From Cornus controversa (Eukaryota > Streptophyta > Magnoliopsida > Cornales > Cornaceae), in assembly GCA_026545225.1 (NCBI GenBank), contig CM048849.1, forward strand, positions 30,762,336 to 30,826,335: a stretch of 64,000 nucleotides of DNA, in the 5' to 3' direction. Made by a program: the position numbers and the translations under genes. Positions 45,900-57,910 of this stretch are shown one piece after another. A model generated the notes under the pieces. It was given only the letters and a program-made list of their open reading frames with translations. It had not been told where the DNA came from and searched no databases. How positions within the stretch are numbered: position 1 is the first letter of the stretch; the number at the start of each line of letters is the position of its first letter.

Positions 45900-46300
45900 A
45901 TTTAAATATAATTCCTGAACATGGTAGAGTTAATTACCATTGCCAATGTGGTGGCTTTATGACATGCCAAACCACTACTGAGGAATGTTAAAACTCCCTC
46001 CTTTCACCATGGTAGGTAAATAACTTTCATATAAGCTGCTTTAGAATGATTGCTTTATTCCATAGCTCAATATTAGGAAGATTCATTCCCCCTTCAAGTT
46101 CAAGCCCTAATCAAAGAAAAGCTCACACCACTCTATTGATGTCATTAATTGTTTTCTTAGGAGGATGCCCAAAAGAGTTGATTTCATCAACTGCAGCCTA
46201 GCAGCATAGGATAGAGCTCTACATGTCCAATGATTGATTCTAAAGGTGTGACTTTTGTCCACCAAAATTCACTTAAAATTGGGGAACTTACTATTTAGAA
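45900..46300 (-). mobile_element. L1-type LINE relic in copy A
   Basis: The - strand translation includes TCRALSYAARLQLMKSTLLG, matching the region after the reverse transcriptase in plant L1 ORF2. The same relic is in copy B (58500-58905), so it predates the duplication. Frames are broken. Confidence 0.65.
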
Positions 46301-46309
46301 TGTGCCAGT

Positions 46310-46884
46310 TAGGGATGTCAATTTAACCCGCCCCGTCGGGGCTCCGCCCCTCCCCTAATGGGACGGGTTTGGGATCATACTAATCGGGTTAGGAGTGAGT
46401 TTGGGAAAAGACTTTAAAACCCGCTAAGCCCCAAACCCACCCCGATTAATGATAAATATATAAATACCACCCCTAATGGGACGGGTTTGGGATCATACTA
46501 ATCGGGTTAGGGGCGGGTTTGGGAAAAGACTTTAAAACCCGCTAAGCCCCGAACCCGCCCCGATTAATGATAAATATATAAATAAATATTATTTTATTAA
46601 CTATGATTTTTTATTTTTTTTCATGATAATTTTAAATTTTAACAACATTTTTTTTATTATCATTTGTAAGTATTAGTCTATACTTAATTTTTTTTACAAA
46701 ATTTATCGTAAATTCGTTCAAGTTTGTATTATATTTCTTAAAAAATATATATATCGGGGCGCCCTGAACCCGCCCTAACTTCGATGCGGGGCACCCCGAA
46801 TCGGGTTTGGGAAGAAGTTTTTATTCGTGGGACGGGTTTGGGAAAGGGGTGCCCCGTCCCGAACCCGCCCCGTTGACATCCCTA
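46310..46884. mobile_element. hAT-type MITE, 575 bp, TSD GTGCCAGT, absent from copy B
   Basis: Ends are TAGGGATGTCAA and TTGACATCCCTA, with GGCGGG/CCCGCC subterminal repeats. GTGCCAGT lies on both sides (46302-46309, 46885-46892). Copy B has the single uninterrupted GTGCCAGTGGCTAATT near 58904. Inside, a stretch of about 120 bp (GGGACGGGTTTGGGATCATA..) occurs twice in tandem. Confidence 0.93.
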
Positions 46885-47231
46885 GTGCCAGTGGCTAATT
46901 AAGTACATTTTGGACTGTTTCATACAAGTATTTATTGCTAGTACTTATCATTTTAGATTGCAATTAAGGGTTATCTTGGAATCGAGTAGGACTAGATATT
47001 ACACATTTGTTGCTTTTTATAACTTTGTGTTCTCTGCGGATTTTTCATTGAATTCAAAAAAGAAAGTTTTTTTTTTAGTATTCCATTAATGGTTGTTAAT
47101 TTGTGGTGCTAATATATTACAAAACTTTGTGTAGTGATTCATTGCTTTGATTTTCTATTCATGTATGCAGGTCTCATTTTGAGTGAGAGGCAGAGGTGAC
47201 CCTGTTTTCGTCATTGCAATCAAAGAGGACA

Positions 47232-49013
47232 ATGGCTATGATGTGTGGGATTCAATCTGGAAATCTGAACTGTGCTCCTCTTCAGTCCTTGTAGTTCCCC
47301 ACTAAGGTTGTTACTGAAAATATAGTAATGAAGATAGTGAAAATCAAAATTCCCATCCAACCAATTGAGAGTAAACCTAAGATGCAATTATCTCAATTTG
47401 GTCAGTCGGGGTTCAAGAATGATGGATGTGAGCACAGTGTGTCTTTGACTGAAAATAAAAAGTTTGTCATGAATAAGTCTACTGAAATTATAGTTGTGAA
47501 GAAGCTGAAGATCAAATTTCCCCCCAAACCAATTGAGAGTAAATCTAGGATGCGATTATCTGAATTTGGTCAGCAGGTGTTCAACAATGATGGATGTGAG
47601 CACAGTGTTTCTCTGACTGAAAATAAAAAGTCTGGCATGAATAAGTCTATGAAGTTTGGACTAAGTTCTCCTGATGACACAAAATTGTATTCTGCCGATG
47701 ATTCAAAGGTGAAATCTTCAGCACCAGGCTCTTGCAAGCGTGGACTGCCCGGGGTTGTAGCCAGTCAAAAGTTGAAGAGGCAAAAGATGGATCGGAGTGT
47801 GACACAGCAGTGTTCTTCCATTATGAAAGTAAGTAATTTCTAATGTAAAAATGATCAAATGTGCTCCCACTAACAAGTTTTCAACTGCTAGCAAGCTTGT
47901 AATATATGGTTGTGTGTGTGTTTTGTTGCCTCTGTTTTTACATAAATATGCCTTTTAAGACTTTTTTCTTTTTCTTATTTTACTTCATGCTAGTTGAATT
48001 TTTGTGTTTCTTTGTATTTATTGGTTGAATTGTATTCTATACACAGGAGAAGCCTGCCAAAATGAAAAAAATTGGTGCCCACCAGTCCTTAAAGAAGATC
48101 ATCCATAAATGTATGAAGTGGTGGAAATTTTCACATAAATTGATTTCACATTTCTGTTTACTTATATTGTACTTGTTTTTGGTAATTTGGGTATTGATAT
48201 GATGTTTGAAATTGTTTGAAGGGGTTGTAAGTGCTTTGGATAAAGAAATAGTTGTCCTAATCTTGGCACAACCATTACTTTTGAAGAAGGTTAGCTTGTC
48301 TATCCGTAATGTTTGACTCAAATGTGTATATCAGTGTAGCTACATCTTTTCATATTTATGAAATGTTATTCTTCTGTTTGTTTATTTGGTTTTGGTTGGG
48401 CTCCCCTTGTAGATGTTCCACTGTCACCAAAGGCGGCTACCCGTGTTGCAAAGCTAAAGAGCCACTTTGTAGGCACTATCTTGAAAGCACAGCAAAAGAC
48501 ACTGTTATGTCATGTATGTATATCAATTTTTCATAAAAAATTTGGAATGCTTTAATATGATGCTATCATCTAGTGATTAAGAATTTGTATAATAATCAAA
48601 TGTGGGATGTTGCTCATTAAGCTTGTTATTTAATCCTTCAGGCTGGTAAAGCTGATCGGGTAAAAATGCAGCAGCAAAAGGAAAGACTGTAGCTTGAAGG
48701 TGATTATAAATTCCATACTCATCCATGGACAAACTTAAATGTTATTATTTTTTATTTTAGTTATAAATAAGTTTTTCTTTATCACAATAGGTGCATTTTT
48801 TATCTTCTTTTTTTTCCTCTACTGAAAGAAATAATCAAAATGTTTCTAACACATACTTGGACAGATAATGCCAGAATTGAAGGCCGAAACAGAGCTAATG
48901 AAGCTGCTTCACGAATGATTGCAGAAGAACGGCAAATGCAACGGGAGAGAGATAGCGAAGCTGGCCGACTTATTTTGGAGAAGGTTTACGTTTGTCTTGT
49001 TCAAATACATATA

Positions 49014-49050
<37 letters not shown>

Positions 49051-49358
49051 TTATTTATTTATATTTTTCTCATGTAGACATCTGAATCTATGCAAAGCTA
49101 CTTCAAATGAATTTAACTTGTCTCCCCCCTTCTTCATTCTAGATAGAGAAAACTGCCGAGTTTGAGGACAATCTGTAGATTGGAAAATATTTTGAGAGTC
49201 TAAACGTATTTGCATCAATTAAGCCATTGGAGGAGTTCGGGTTGATTCTAAAGGATGAATTTTCAATTAAGCCATTGGAGGAGTTCGAGTTGTTTCTGAA
49301 CTACAATTTCTATGAGGATGCTGAAGAGGGGGAGATAATTGAAATTGTAGGTGATTGA
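47232..49358 (+). pseudogene. GTE12-like gene lacking the bromodomain, copy A, inactivated
   Basis: Exon equivalents: 47232-47828, 48047-48110, 48222-48289, 48413-48513, 48642-48699, 48865-48983, 49143-49358, with the same splice sites as copy B. The N-terminal exon has two 56-residue repeats (VKIKIP..NKS) and ends KRQKMDRSVTQQCSSIMK, the text that in GTE proteins leads straight into the bromodomain. The later exons give the GTE C-terminal region (LSPKAATRVAKLKSHF, KADRVKMQQQKERL, NRANEAASRM). Breaks are TAG at 47292-47294, 48690-48692 and 49176-49178, and a 1-base deletion in exon 3 (68 instead of 69 nt). The three TAG codons are CAG in copy B. The bromodomain is missing in both copies. No protein of normal frame is expected; the longest open piece, 47328-47843, covers only the N-terminal exon. 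Confidence 0.85.
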
Positions 49359-49744
49359 TGTATACTCGGTCTTCAGAGGAAGTTAACAGCAAGCCAAAGA
49401 CAGAGACAAAGAAGATGAAGAAAAATTCACTTTCTTATGAATATCCCCCAAACTTTTCTTAGGAATTCTTGGTTTCCATGCATGGAATCAGCCTTCTTCG
49501 TTGATGAGTACAAAAGGTCTTCTCGATGTGCACCAGAAATGGAAGAACTCTGAAAAGAAGGGACTTGAGTGAAGTGAAGAATTCAATTATGAGGTTGACT
49601 GGTTTCCTTGAAACAAACATCAATAAATTTTTTGTTAATGGACACGAACCAACAAAGGAAAGGAAGGCTCCATGTATTATTGCTTACACACTATTTCTTC
49701 AGATTCTGGTTAGATTCCCAGCATGAACAGTTGTGTATTATATA

Positions 49745-49905
49745 TATAGAGAGAGAGGTTCGCTAGCAACTTATTGGAGCCATATTTTTTTCCCCTAGTT
49801 GGAAGACTCACACACATTGTTTTGGACATGTCGGGACTCGAACCATTCCCCTCCTCTTTGAAGATGGGGAGCTTATACTATTAGATTATAAGCTTTGGTT
49901 CATTG
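49745..49905 (-). mobile_element. Possible tRNA-derived SINE, copy A
   Basis: On the - strand AATAGTATAAGCTCCCCAT is followed by GAATGGTTCGAGTCCC, like A and B boxes of a tRNA-derived SINE. The matching sequence is in copy B at 61790-61935. No poly-A tail or target duplication was defined. Confidence 0.4.
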
Positions 49906-50093
49906 GGGCTATGTTCTTAGGTGAAAATTTACTAATGATATATAGAGATGAAACATTTGTTTTGGCAGTATTATACATTTAGACCCAACCTTTTTACATT
50001 TGTTTTACGAAACTTGCGAGAGATTACTAAATACTTCAAATTGCTCATAAGGTAGGGGTAATGCTTTCAGAAGACAATCCCCGTAGTTTTGGT

Positions 50094-50370
50094 AATAGTT
50101 TAAAGTGCAATAGTGACAAAATTGATGAGGAGTGTTCAGTTGCTTAAAAGTTCATTTCGGTGCATGTTACTTTTAAAATACTAATCGACTCAGGCCCTTT
50201 CGTAATGGTTAGTGTTTATTGTTTAAGTGTTTAATAGTTTAAAGTGCAATAGTGATTAAATTGGTGAGAGTGTCCGGTTGCCCGGAAGTTCTTTTCTGTG
50301 CATGTTACTTCTAAAATACTAATTGACTTAGGGTCCCTTTGGTAATGGTTAGTGTTTATTGTTTAAGTGT
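50094..50370 (+). repeat. Two-copy tandem repeat, period 139 bp, copy A
   Basis: AATAGTTTAAAGTGCAATAGTGA and GTGCATGTTACTT.TAAAATACTAAT recur at about 139-bp spacing. The same pair is in copy B at 62126-62403. Confidence 0.8.
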
Positions 50371-51364
50371 TTGTATGAGCAGTGTTTAGGTTGTAATTTT
50401 GTTTATTCATAAACATGACTAATATTGTTTGATAACGAAAAAAATGTTTGGCTTATTTTACAAATCATAAATAAAAAAAACATGTTTGTTAACCTTAAAT
50501 TATTTAAAAAAAAATTAACACAATAAACTACATAAAAAGTCAAGTTCATGCTACAACAAATCTATACAGCAACAATAGAGCAAGAAATATACATAAAAAT
50601 GAAACCAATAATATTGGATTACATATATATCTATACACTACAAATTATACTAGAATGATCCACAACCAAGAAGACTCCAACAAGAACAAAATATATATAA
50701 CTATGGGAAAGTTGAAAGTTTTCCAATTTGTATGGAGTGAAAAGAGGGATTTGGAAGGCATGTTATTGCTCTTGAACTTCTTTTGCTATTACTTCTTTTC
50801 ATTTCTTGGTTTCTATTTTCCTTTCAATATTGAAAATGAATGAATGATACGAGTACAAATTACCATTCTTGTTTCTTTGACAATGAGATGGTTGAAATCT
50901 CTTTACTTTTTTTCCTCATATGAGATTTTTTTAGCATGGGTACCCCTAAGTAACTATTTCTTATTATCAAGTATATTAGTAATTATTCATATTGTACCCA
51001 ATATTTTTTTTCTCTCAAGACAATCGATGCTCTTTAATTCCGTCTACACTTGATAATTCTAACATTTTTATCGTTGTATCAAGCAATAGCATTTCATTTT
51101 TTTTTCTTTTCATTTTCTCACTTTTAGCTTTACTTTTTAATTAAAATAATATAGTCATCATTTTAGATAAAAAAATATTTTTTTAAAAAAATAAACATAA
51201 ACACTAAAACACTATTTTGGTGTTTAGGATTTGAAGGTTTAGCCACAACATTGTTTTAAAAATGTTTGACAATTTATAAACAAAACAAAAATTATCATAC
51301 ATGTTTATCATACAAATTTTTCTTTTTATAAATAATAAACCATAAACAGTTAGCAAATGCGTCC
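50331..51364. mobile_element. Possible PIF/Harbinger-type element, copy A
   Basis: Left end GGGTCCCTTTGGTAAT and inverted right end GGACGCATTTGCTAAC match imperfectly. TTA lies on both sides (50328-50330, 51365-51367), the target size of this superfamily. The inside is AT-rich with no transposase. It is also in copy B, so it predates the duplication. Confidence 0.5.
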
Positions 51365-51659
51365 TTATTCTTGCATTATAAAATGAAAATAACATGAACA
51401 ATCTAAGTTCATACTAGAAGATCTATGTAATTTGAACATATTATAATTATTAAACTAAGAATATGAAAACGGGTAATTAGCTTTGATGTGTAGTTTTTAC
51501 ACTAACTAACATCTTAAATCATCCTTAAAGATGATGTGATGCATGGATGAATGGGTGTGTTCATATCCTAATTAATTGATAAAACCAAAGGGTCTGTACA
51601 TTTTTTCCAATTCACTTATGGGAACATTTAATCAATTTATTTTCAATTTTATAAATGAT

Positions 51660-52394
51660 CATCATCAATATGATTCAGTTAATAATTATGAAGACTATTA
51701 AGGAGAGGGTCATTATGAATCTAACATTTGTATTTTCATGTCATCCAAACATTTTCAAAATCTAGGCATACTAAACTATTTGTGGGATCATTTGAGTGAC
51801 ATCAACTTCTTGAAAAAGAGGATACAGGAATCACATGCATAGTATTAAGATTTATGAATGAAAACCATCAAAATATGGCATGTGTAATTGGAGAAGCAAT
51901 TTTAAAAACAATTCATAACTATGACAGCGGTTAAATATATGACTGTATTAATGTGGCTATAGTTTGTCATTTTTCTCTTTGGGTCACTAATATGCATTTG
52001 AGAATATATTAATTTGGTTCTTTTGTGGTTTCTTATGGCGTCACAAATAAACTTCCTTTGTTGTTGCGAGTTATTAGTATGCCATATGCCTTTGAGACAA
52101 TATACGTGCACAATTAAATTTTTTGAAACACTTAATAATACATTCTCGCTCTTAATTAGTATTGTCAATTGACTTCAAAAGAAGAACTCTCTAATTAGTA
52201 ATGCTTTTAAAAGAGCTTCCTTGTGACAAGAGCCACAAGCTCTCTAAATTTAGCCAATAGATTGAAAGATGTATTAAATAATTTATTTAACTTTTTATAG
52301 ATATCAAAAACTTGTCTCAATTCAGTGATTAAATGTGGAGAGATCGTGACTCTTCGTATGAGGGAGCTCTCTTGATAGCATTACTCATTTTTTT
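51660..52394 (+). repeat. Spacer repeat matching 36490-36562 plus 41174-42535
   Basis: This is the uninterrupted version of the sequence that carries the copia element on the left. It runs through CATCCAAACATTTTCAAAAT without the insertion. A further partial copy is at 52855-52930. Confidence 0.75.
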
Positions 52395-52458
52395 AATAAT
52401 ATTTAGGTAAGAAGTGTATTGTTTCTCAATACAATACACTTCTTACCTAAATATTATT
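52395..52458. repeat. Perfect 28-bp inverted repeat with 8-nt loop
   Basis: Left arm 52395-52422, right arm 52431-52458, loop TTCTCAAT. The arms are exact reverse complements (core TTAGGTAAGAAGTGTATTG). It sits where the homologous sequence near 42530 has no hairpin. It could be a snap-back insertion, a tiny MITE or a small-RNA precursor; no choice can be made from sequence alone. Confidence 0.9.
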
Positions 52459-53028
52459 TTATGTAATACGTGAGACCTATAAAAACCTGTAAGGGAATAT
52501 CTAAAATGTATTATCCTATAAATTTAACGAAATTATTAATTTAGTATATTGGCCCAATTTGAGACGTAATTTATTATTTAAAAGAGACTATTAATTTATC
52601 GAGTATTATTTTATAGAGGTTATACTGTATTTAGAGTCAACTAGGCAACTTCTGAGAGATTACTACATCAGTAGCATGTGTCACTTGGTCATTCATTTCA
52701 ATCAAAACTAATGTTCAAATTTCTAACCAAGCATTAATAATTTGGGATCATTTAATAATTTCTCAGCAACTTGTAATGGTATAAGTAATGCTTAAGAAGA
52801 CAATATAAATTATACTATTTGTCAAAATCGTTGCCTTTTATTATTTCATGTGATCAAAATATTTTCAAAATCTAGGCATGCTAAACTATTCATTGGATCA
52901 TTTGCAGTGATCAACTTCTTGAATAAGATGAGACAACTCATACAAAACAAAACTTTTTCAATGTATGTTTTGTAAAATAATATTGCATTTTAAAACATAG
53001 CATATGACCCCCAAAGGTTGGCTCAAGT
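52459..53028. other. AT-rich spacer, nothing recognised
   Basis: Apart from a short partial copy of the spacer repeat at 52855-52930, no gene or element was seen. Confidence 0.45.
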
Positions 53029-54304
53029 TGTCATGCCTCGATTTCTAACACTCGATTAAGAGCGAATGAAATGGAGGGTAACTAAACCTCAATTGGTTCA
53101 CATTCTCGAACACTTCGATTCCAAGGCTTAATTTTGTAAGTGTCTAAAATGTCAAGATGTCGCCAAGCCCATTAGAAAGAGGATTCAAAATCACTCAATT
53201 TCGAAGAAAATTACACTTAATTTTGTTTCAAAACGAATGACCTATGCCCATTTGAACTCAGGGATAGTTTCAACAAATGTTATGAACAGTACATTCGCTT
53301 AATCGAAGAGGTACTTTCAATTAATCGAAACTACAATTAATCATAGTTCTATTGAAACTTCAATCGTAACATGTTGATTTTGGGATCCAATTTCACTCAG
53401 TTTCTCCAATTAATTGAACCTGGGTCTTCGATTAATCGAAGTTGGATTTACGATTATTCGAAGTCCTTCGGCAGAAAATCCTGTTAAGTCCTATTTTTCC
53501 ATTAAGACGTCAAAAACTCGTTAACCATTATGAATTAACTCTACATACATCATCATATATTTTATACATCTAAAAACACGTGCTGAAGCATTTTAAATTA
53601 TAAATATATCTCAATTACATCATAAACATAAGACCGAGTCCGAAAAATACATACATTGTCTAACATTCATATTACAATTTCTCAAAAGTATCAACATGAT
53701 ACATAAATATATCGATACTCAAAACTCCAAAAATGCTATCGAATACTCCATGTAGCTACTCAAGTTCCATTTTTTGTCGATGCCTTATCTGAAAAAGTTT
53801 GGGGGGAGAGGATGAGCAAACAACTAGCTCAGTAAAAATGCCTCAACCAACCTAAGCATCGACTCGACACCGACCTACATGATATGCAATCATGATGTCG
53901 TTATTCTACATGACATGATCAACACTTGTATGTCAAACCAATTTAATGCAATACATATATTCATTTAAAACATTCATCATGCTTAACAATTAAACACATA
54001 AATATCTTTAGATTTACATCTTTTTTTGGTCACAATCTGATACTTATACATAATTGGTCAACTTCGACGACACTCGTATGATTTGGCAACTCGAAGATCA
54101 TATATTCTTGGGAATATATTGATCTTGCCATTGTGATTGGACAACTCCGATAATCACACGAATTTGGACTACTCTGATTTCTAGGCATTAGCCTCAGCAT
54201 GATTGGACAACTCTGATGGTCATATCTAAGTGGATAATTTTACCACTTTCATAACATGATTGGACAACTCCAAACCCCATGTATGACTTACTTGGACAAA
54301 TCTC

Positions 54305-54345
<41 letters not shown>

Positions 54346-54640
54346 CACACTTTAGGCAACATATCACATATCGCATATATATATATATATATATATACAC
54401 TTTAGGCAACATATCACATATCGCATACTTCTCATGCTCTCATACATACATTCATGCTTTATATCAATCCTAGCATGCATCATATTCTCACATGTCACAT
54501 ATATACATATATGTCTCCACATTCATACATATACCTCATACATGTATACAAAACCACATATATCAATCATATGTTTACAATTCCATACATATAACATGTA
54601 TAATTCTAGCAAGCTAGGGTATATTTTATTTATAGTTGAT
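53029..54640. mobile_element. Probable gypsy LTR-like sequence
   Basis: It starts TGTCATGCCTCGATTTC, similar in kind to the gypsy LTR start at 14752. CTTCGATTAATCGAAG-type repeats lie at 53290-53460, GATTGGACAACTC repeats at 54130-54270, and a 26-nt block around TTTAGGCAACATATCACATA is repeated at 54352 and 54402. No internal coding region adjoins. Ends were not proven. Confidence 0.45.
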
Positions 54641-56149
54641 TAAATTTTTATTTTCTAAAATTTCTAAATAAAATTCTATTGGCCTATTTTTAAATTTTTT
54701 AGGTGTTTAAAATAATTATACGGTAGAAGTTCTCCCTATTTGACACTTCTCTTTTTCATTACAGTTATACAAAAAAGTTGAGTTTATTAAAATGAGAACT
54801 TCTCTCAATGTTTTTATTTTACTTTTAAATATTATATGGGTTTTGTGTGATTTGGTTGGTCATTTATAAAATTGTCCAATTCCGAAGATACAAATGAGTT
54901 AGTGTCATTTAAGACCTTTTCTTATTTAATGAAACACATGTTTTAATTGCGTGGTTATGGTTTATTTGTTTATTCATTTCTTTTATTATTTTAAAGATGC
55001 ATGTTGGCTAAATTTGATAATAGATGCATTGAAATTTATTATCGTAAAATATTGATAAAATTATAAATAAAGGGTTTAGAATTCTTATTTTATAAATACA
55101 TTTTTACACCTCCTGAAATTGCACACTAACCTCATGGAATTCCATAAATTTAATATTGAACAAGATGAAAGTAAAATTTGAAAATATCTATCAATATACC
55201 TATATATATATATACTACTATTAAAATTTGAATGGGTATAGTTATACCTATTACAACTGACACTAACATCTTAGAATTGCCCATTAAATACAATATTAAA
55301 TAAAATGAAAAATAAATTTAAAAAATAAAACAAACTAAAATATGATATATGTGCTAAACTATATACATATTTATTATTTTTTTCTTTATATTTTATGAAA
55401 TAAGCTCTCCTATTCAGTTTAAACCTCTATGAAACATAAAGAGTCATCTTCTTATAGACTTTTAACTCCACCACTCTATGACGTACAAATCAAAACTTTT
55501 GAATGAAAAAACAAAACTTAACTTTTAGATGGATGCATATGCAGTCTAGCAAAACAAAATAGCATTAAAGTGTTTTAAAATTGTTAAGCATAGTAAATTA
55601 TTTCAGTATTACTATTTTTTTATTTCAATTTCATTTCACGTGCATTTGTACGTGAGCATTTTGCTAGTATCTCAAAAAAGGAAAAATTGCAATCAAGTCT
55701 TACTTTTCCAATCAAAAGACAAATAAGTCTACAAATTCTTTTTTAGGAATAATAAGTCCTACTTTTGAATTTTTTTTCCATTTAAGTTCTAAATCAGTCA
55801 AATTTTCATTTATGCCCTTTCTAAATAGAAGTTAAATTTTGTAATTATAAATTAAAAAAATTGATATATAATGTACTTTTTATTTATAAAAATATTTTAA
55901 GTTTTAGTTAATTAATGAATATTGCATTGTGAGTTTCAATAATAATTAATTTAATTTAAATATAATTAAAAAATGTTGTGTAGTATTTACAACAACTTTA
56001 ATACCAAAAAAATAAATATTCTAAAAAAATCAATAAAATGTTAGTTATTTTTGTACGTGAATTCTATATCTTAATTTTATAAAGGTACAAATGAAAGTTT
56101 AAGCCTAAATTCTAATTTAATTTAGAAAGGGAATAAATGAAAGGCTCGG
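54641..56149. other. AT-rich spacer, nothing recognised
   Basis: Very AT-rich. A weak inverted match between about 55790 and 56130 (TTTATGCCCTTTCTAAAT / ATTTAGAAAGGGAATAAATG) suggests an old MITE. No gene is seen. Confidence 0.45.
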
Positions 56150-56375
56150 TTTAGATAAGAAAATTTTAGTTTTATATAAAATGTAATCTTTCAAAGCGAA
56201 GCGGGCTGTAACTTTCAAAGCTAACCAATCTGGTTCAGATAAGAAAATGCTCACACAACTTTATTTCCAAACAGAGCAGTAATAATATGCTTTATCTCCA
56301 TGCTATTCCTCTCTCTTCAATTTCCTTTCTAATTCATTTTTCACTCAATGCCTTCTTCAATTTCCTTCCCCACCC

Positions 56376-56406
<31 letters not shown>

Positions 56407-56410
56407 AAAT
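56150..56410 (+). repeat. Additional leader repeat copy ending in poly-C and (AC)n
   Basis: It matches the leader blocks at 44850-45270 and 57500-57910 (ACACAACTTTATTTCCAA.CAGAG, AATAATATGCTTTATCTCCA, CTTCAATTTCCTT). Its 3' part has a C-run at about 56368-56392 followed by (AC)n to 56407. Confidence 0.65.
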
Positions 56411-57499
56411 TAGCCTTCACCAATTCGATTGTGGTAAAATATATATTCTAATCTTTTCCTTGTGAATTTTTTATATATATTTTTAATTATATAAGTTTTG
56501 GGTTTGCATTTATTTTCAATTTTCTTTCCTTTTTGCATGCATGAAGTATTTTTAAGGTAAAATATGTTATGGGTTCAAATAGTTTTGATTGTATTCTAAT
56601 ATTATTGTACATGCCATAAATTGATTCAATGCTATTGTTTAGTTGATTGAATAAAATAACTTGCACGTGATTTTTCTTCTTTTTATTTTTTTCAATAACG
56701 AGTTCTCGCATGCGATTACTAGATTTTAGTTCTTTCTATTTTCTTCAAATAGATTTTGTTGAGCTTCAATTGTTTATTATTATTATTAATTTATATTTTG
56801 AGAGAACAAATTTATTAAGTCCATGCAGATTTTTTACCGAATTGTCAAACACAACAGTGTAGATTTTCATTTATTTTGTTAACGGGAACTCAAACTCATT
56901 TTTGTCCTTACGGAGTACCATTAGATTACAACCCTAAACAAGGATGTGGAATTTTCGTGTCTTCTAGAAATAAAATGCATATATCAACTATTTTATCAGG
57001 CTCGAATTCTTGCTTTCATTGCTTAATTGTTTCTAAACCGGTGTAATTATTAAAAATATTTAGTAATTATATTTTTTAATAAATTAATAAATAAGAAATT
57101 TAAAATCGATATCATATATATACATATATATATGTGTGTGTGTGAAAATTAAATTAAAAAATATGACACAAGTTAAAAGATAATAATTTATAAATGATTT
57201 TTTTTTATTTAGGAAAAATTGAAAGTAAGAGCATCTCCATTTTTTTTATTATTTGAATATAGATAATTTATCCATATGATATATTGTTATATTAATTAAT
57301 TAAATATTATTTAACTAAGTAGATAAGAGAAAAATTATAATATTTAAATAAAAAATAATTGTGCAAAGAATCATGGATCGTGCTTCACTGGATGCTTTTG
57401 TTTTTAGTTAAATAAACAAAAATGACTTATAAGAAAGAGAAGGATTAGTGGTACTGTTGGTAGGATATTTGAATTCTCCAAAAGAAAGGGTGGTTCTTC

Positions 57500-57910
57500 T
57501 ATCCTTGTGGGCTGTCAGCAATTTTAGTTTTAGATAAAATGTAAGCTTTCAAAGCGAGTTGGGCCTAAGGCCCGGTTCAGATAAGAAAACCTTAGTTTTA
57601 GATAAAATGTAAGATTTCAAAGCGAGTCAGGCCTAAGAACCAGTTCAGATAAGAAAATCTTGACACAACTTTATTTTCAAGCAGAGTAGTAATAATATGC
57701 TTTATCTTCAAGCTATCTATCTCTCTCTAGTACTAATAATATATAGCTTTATCTCCAAGTTATTCCTCTCTCTCTCTCTTCAATTTCCTTTCTAAATCAT
57801 TATTTTCTCTCAAATAGGTTTCGAGTTTCTATTTCCTTTCTAATTCATTCTTTTGAAATTAGCCTTGGTCGCTTTCGATATTCAATTTCCTACGATTCCA
57901 TTGAGGTAAA
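57500..57910 (+). repeat. Leader repeat upstream of GTE-like copy B
   Basis: Two units of GATAAAATGTAAG.TTTCAAAGCGAGT with a GGCCTAAGGCCCGGTTCAGATAAG-type block (written here with variation), then the AATAATATGCTTTATCTTCAAG and CT-rich parts seen in copy A. It may act as leader or promoter; this is not shown. Confidence 0.5.

Larger units (their letters stand above)
44108..51655 (+). repeat. Segmental duplication, copy A (~7.5 kb)
   Basis: It is collinear with 56800-63718 and similar throughout, including coding, intron and spacer sequence; near the gene the coordinate offset is close to 12,032-12,034. It is longer than copy B mainly because of a 575-bp hAT element at 46310-46884. At the right end similarity stops after ATTTTCAATTTTATAAAT. 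Confidence 0.9.

Noticed and set aside
45714..45905. 63-codon + strand frame (MVSVRISESENE..)
   Set aside because: It overlaps the likely LINE relic on the other strand and is not conserved as an open frame in copy B.
53029..54640. A gene in the region with repeated GATTGGACAACTC
   Set aside because: No open frame with domain similarity; the text fits a long LTR with internal short repeats.
56360..56410. C-run and (AC)n as a possible regulatory or recombination site
   Set aside because: Simple sequence; could be a normal microsatellite or an assembly artefact, with nothing to support a function.
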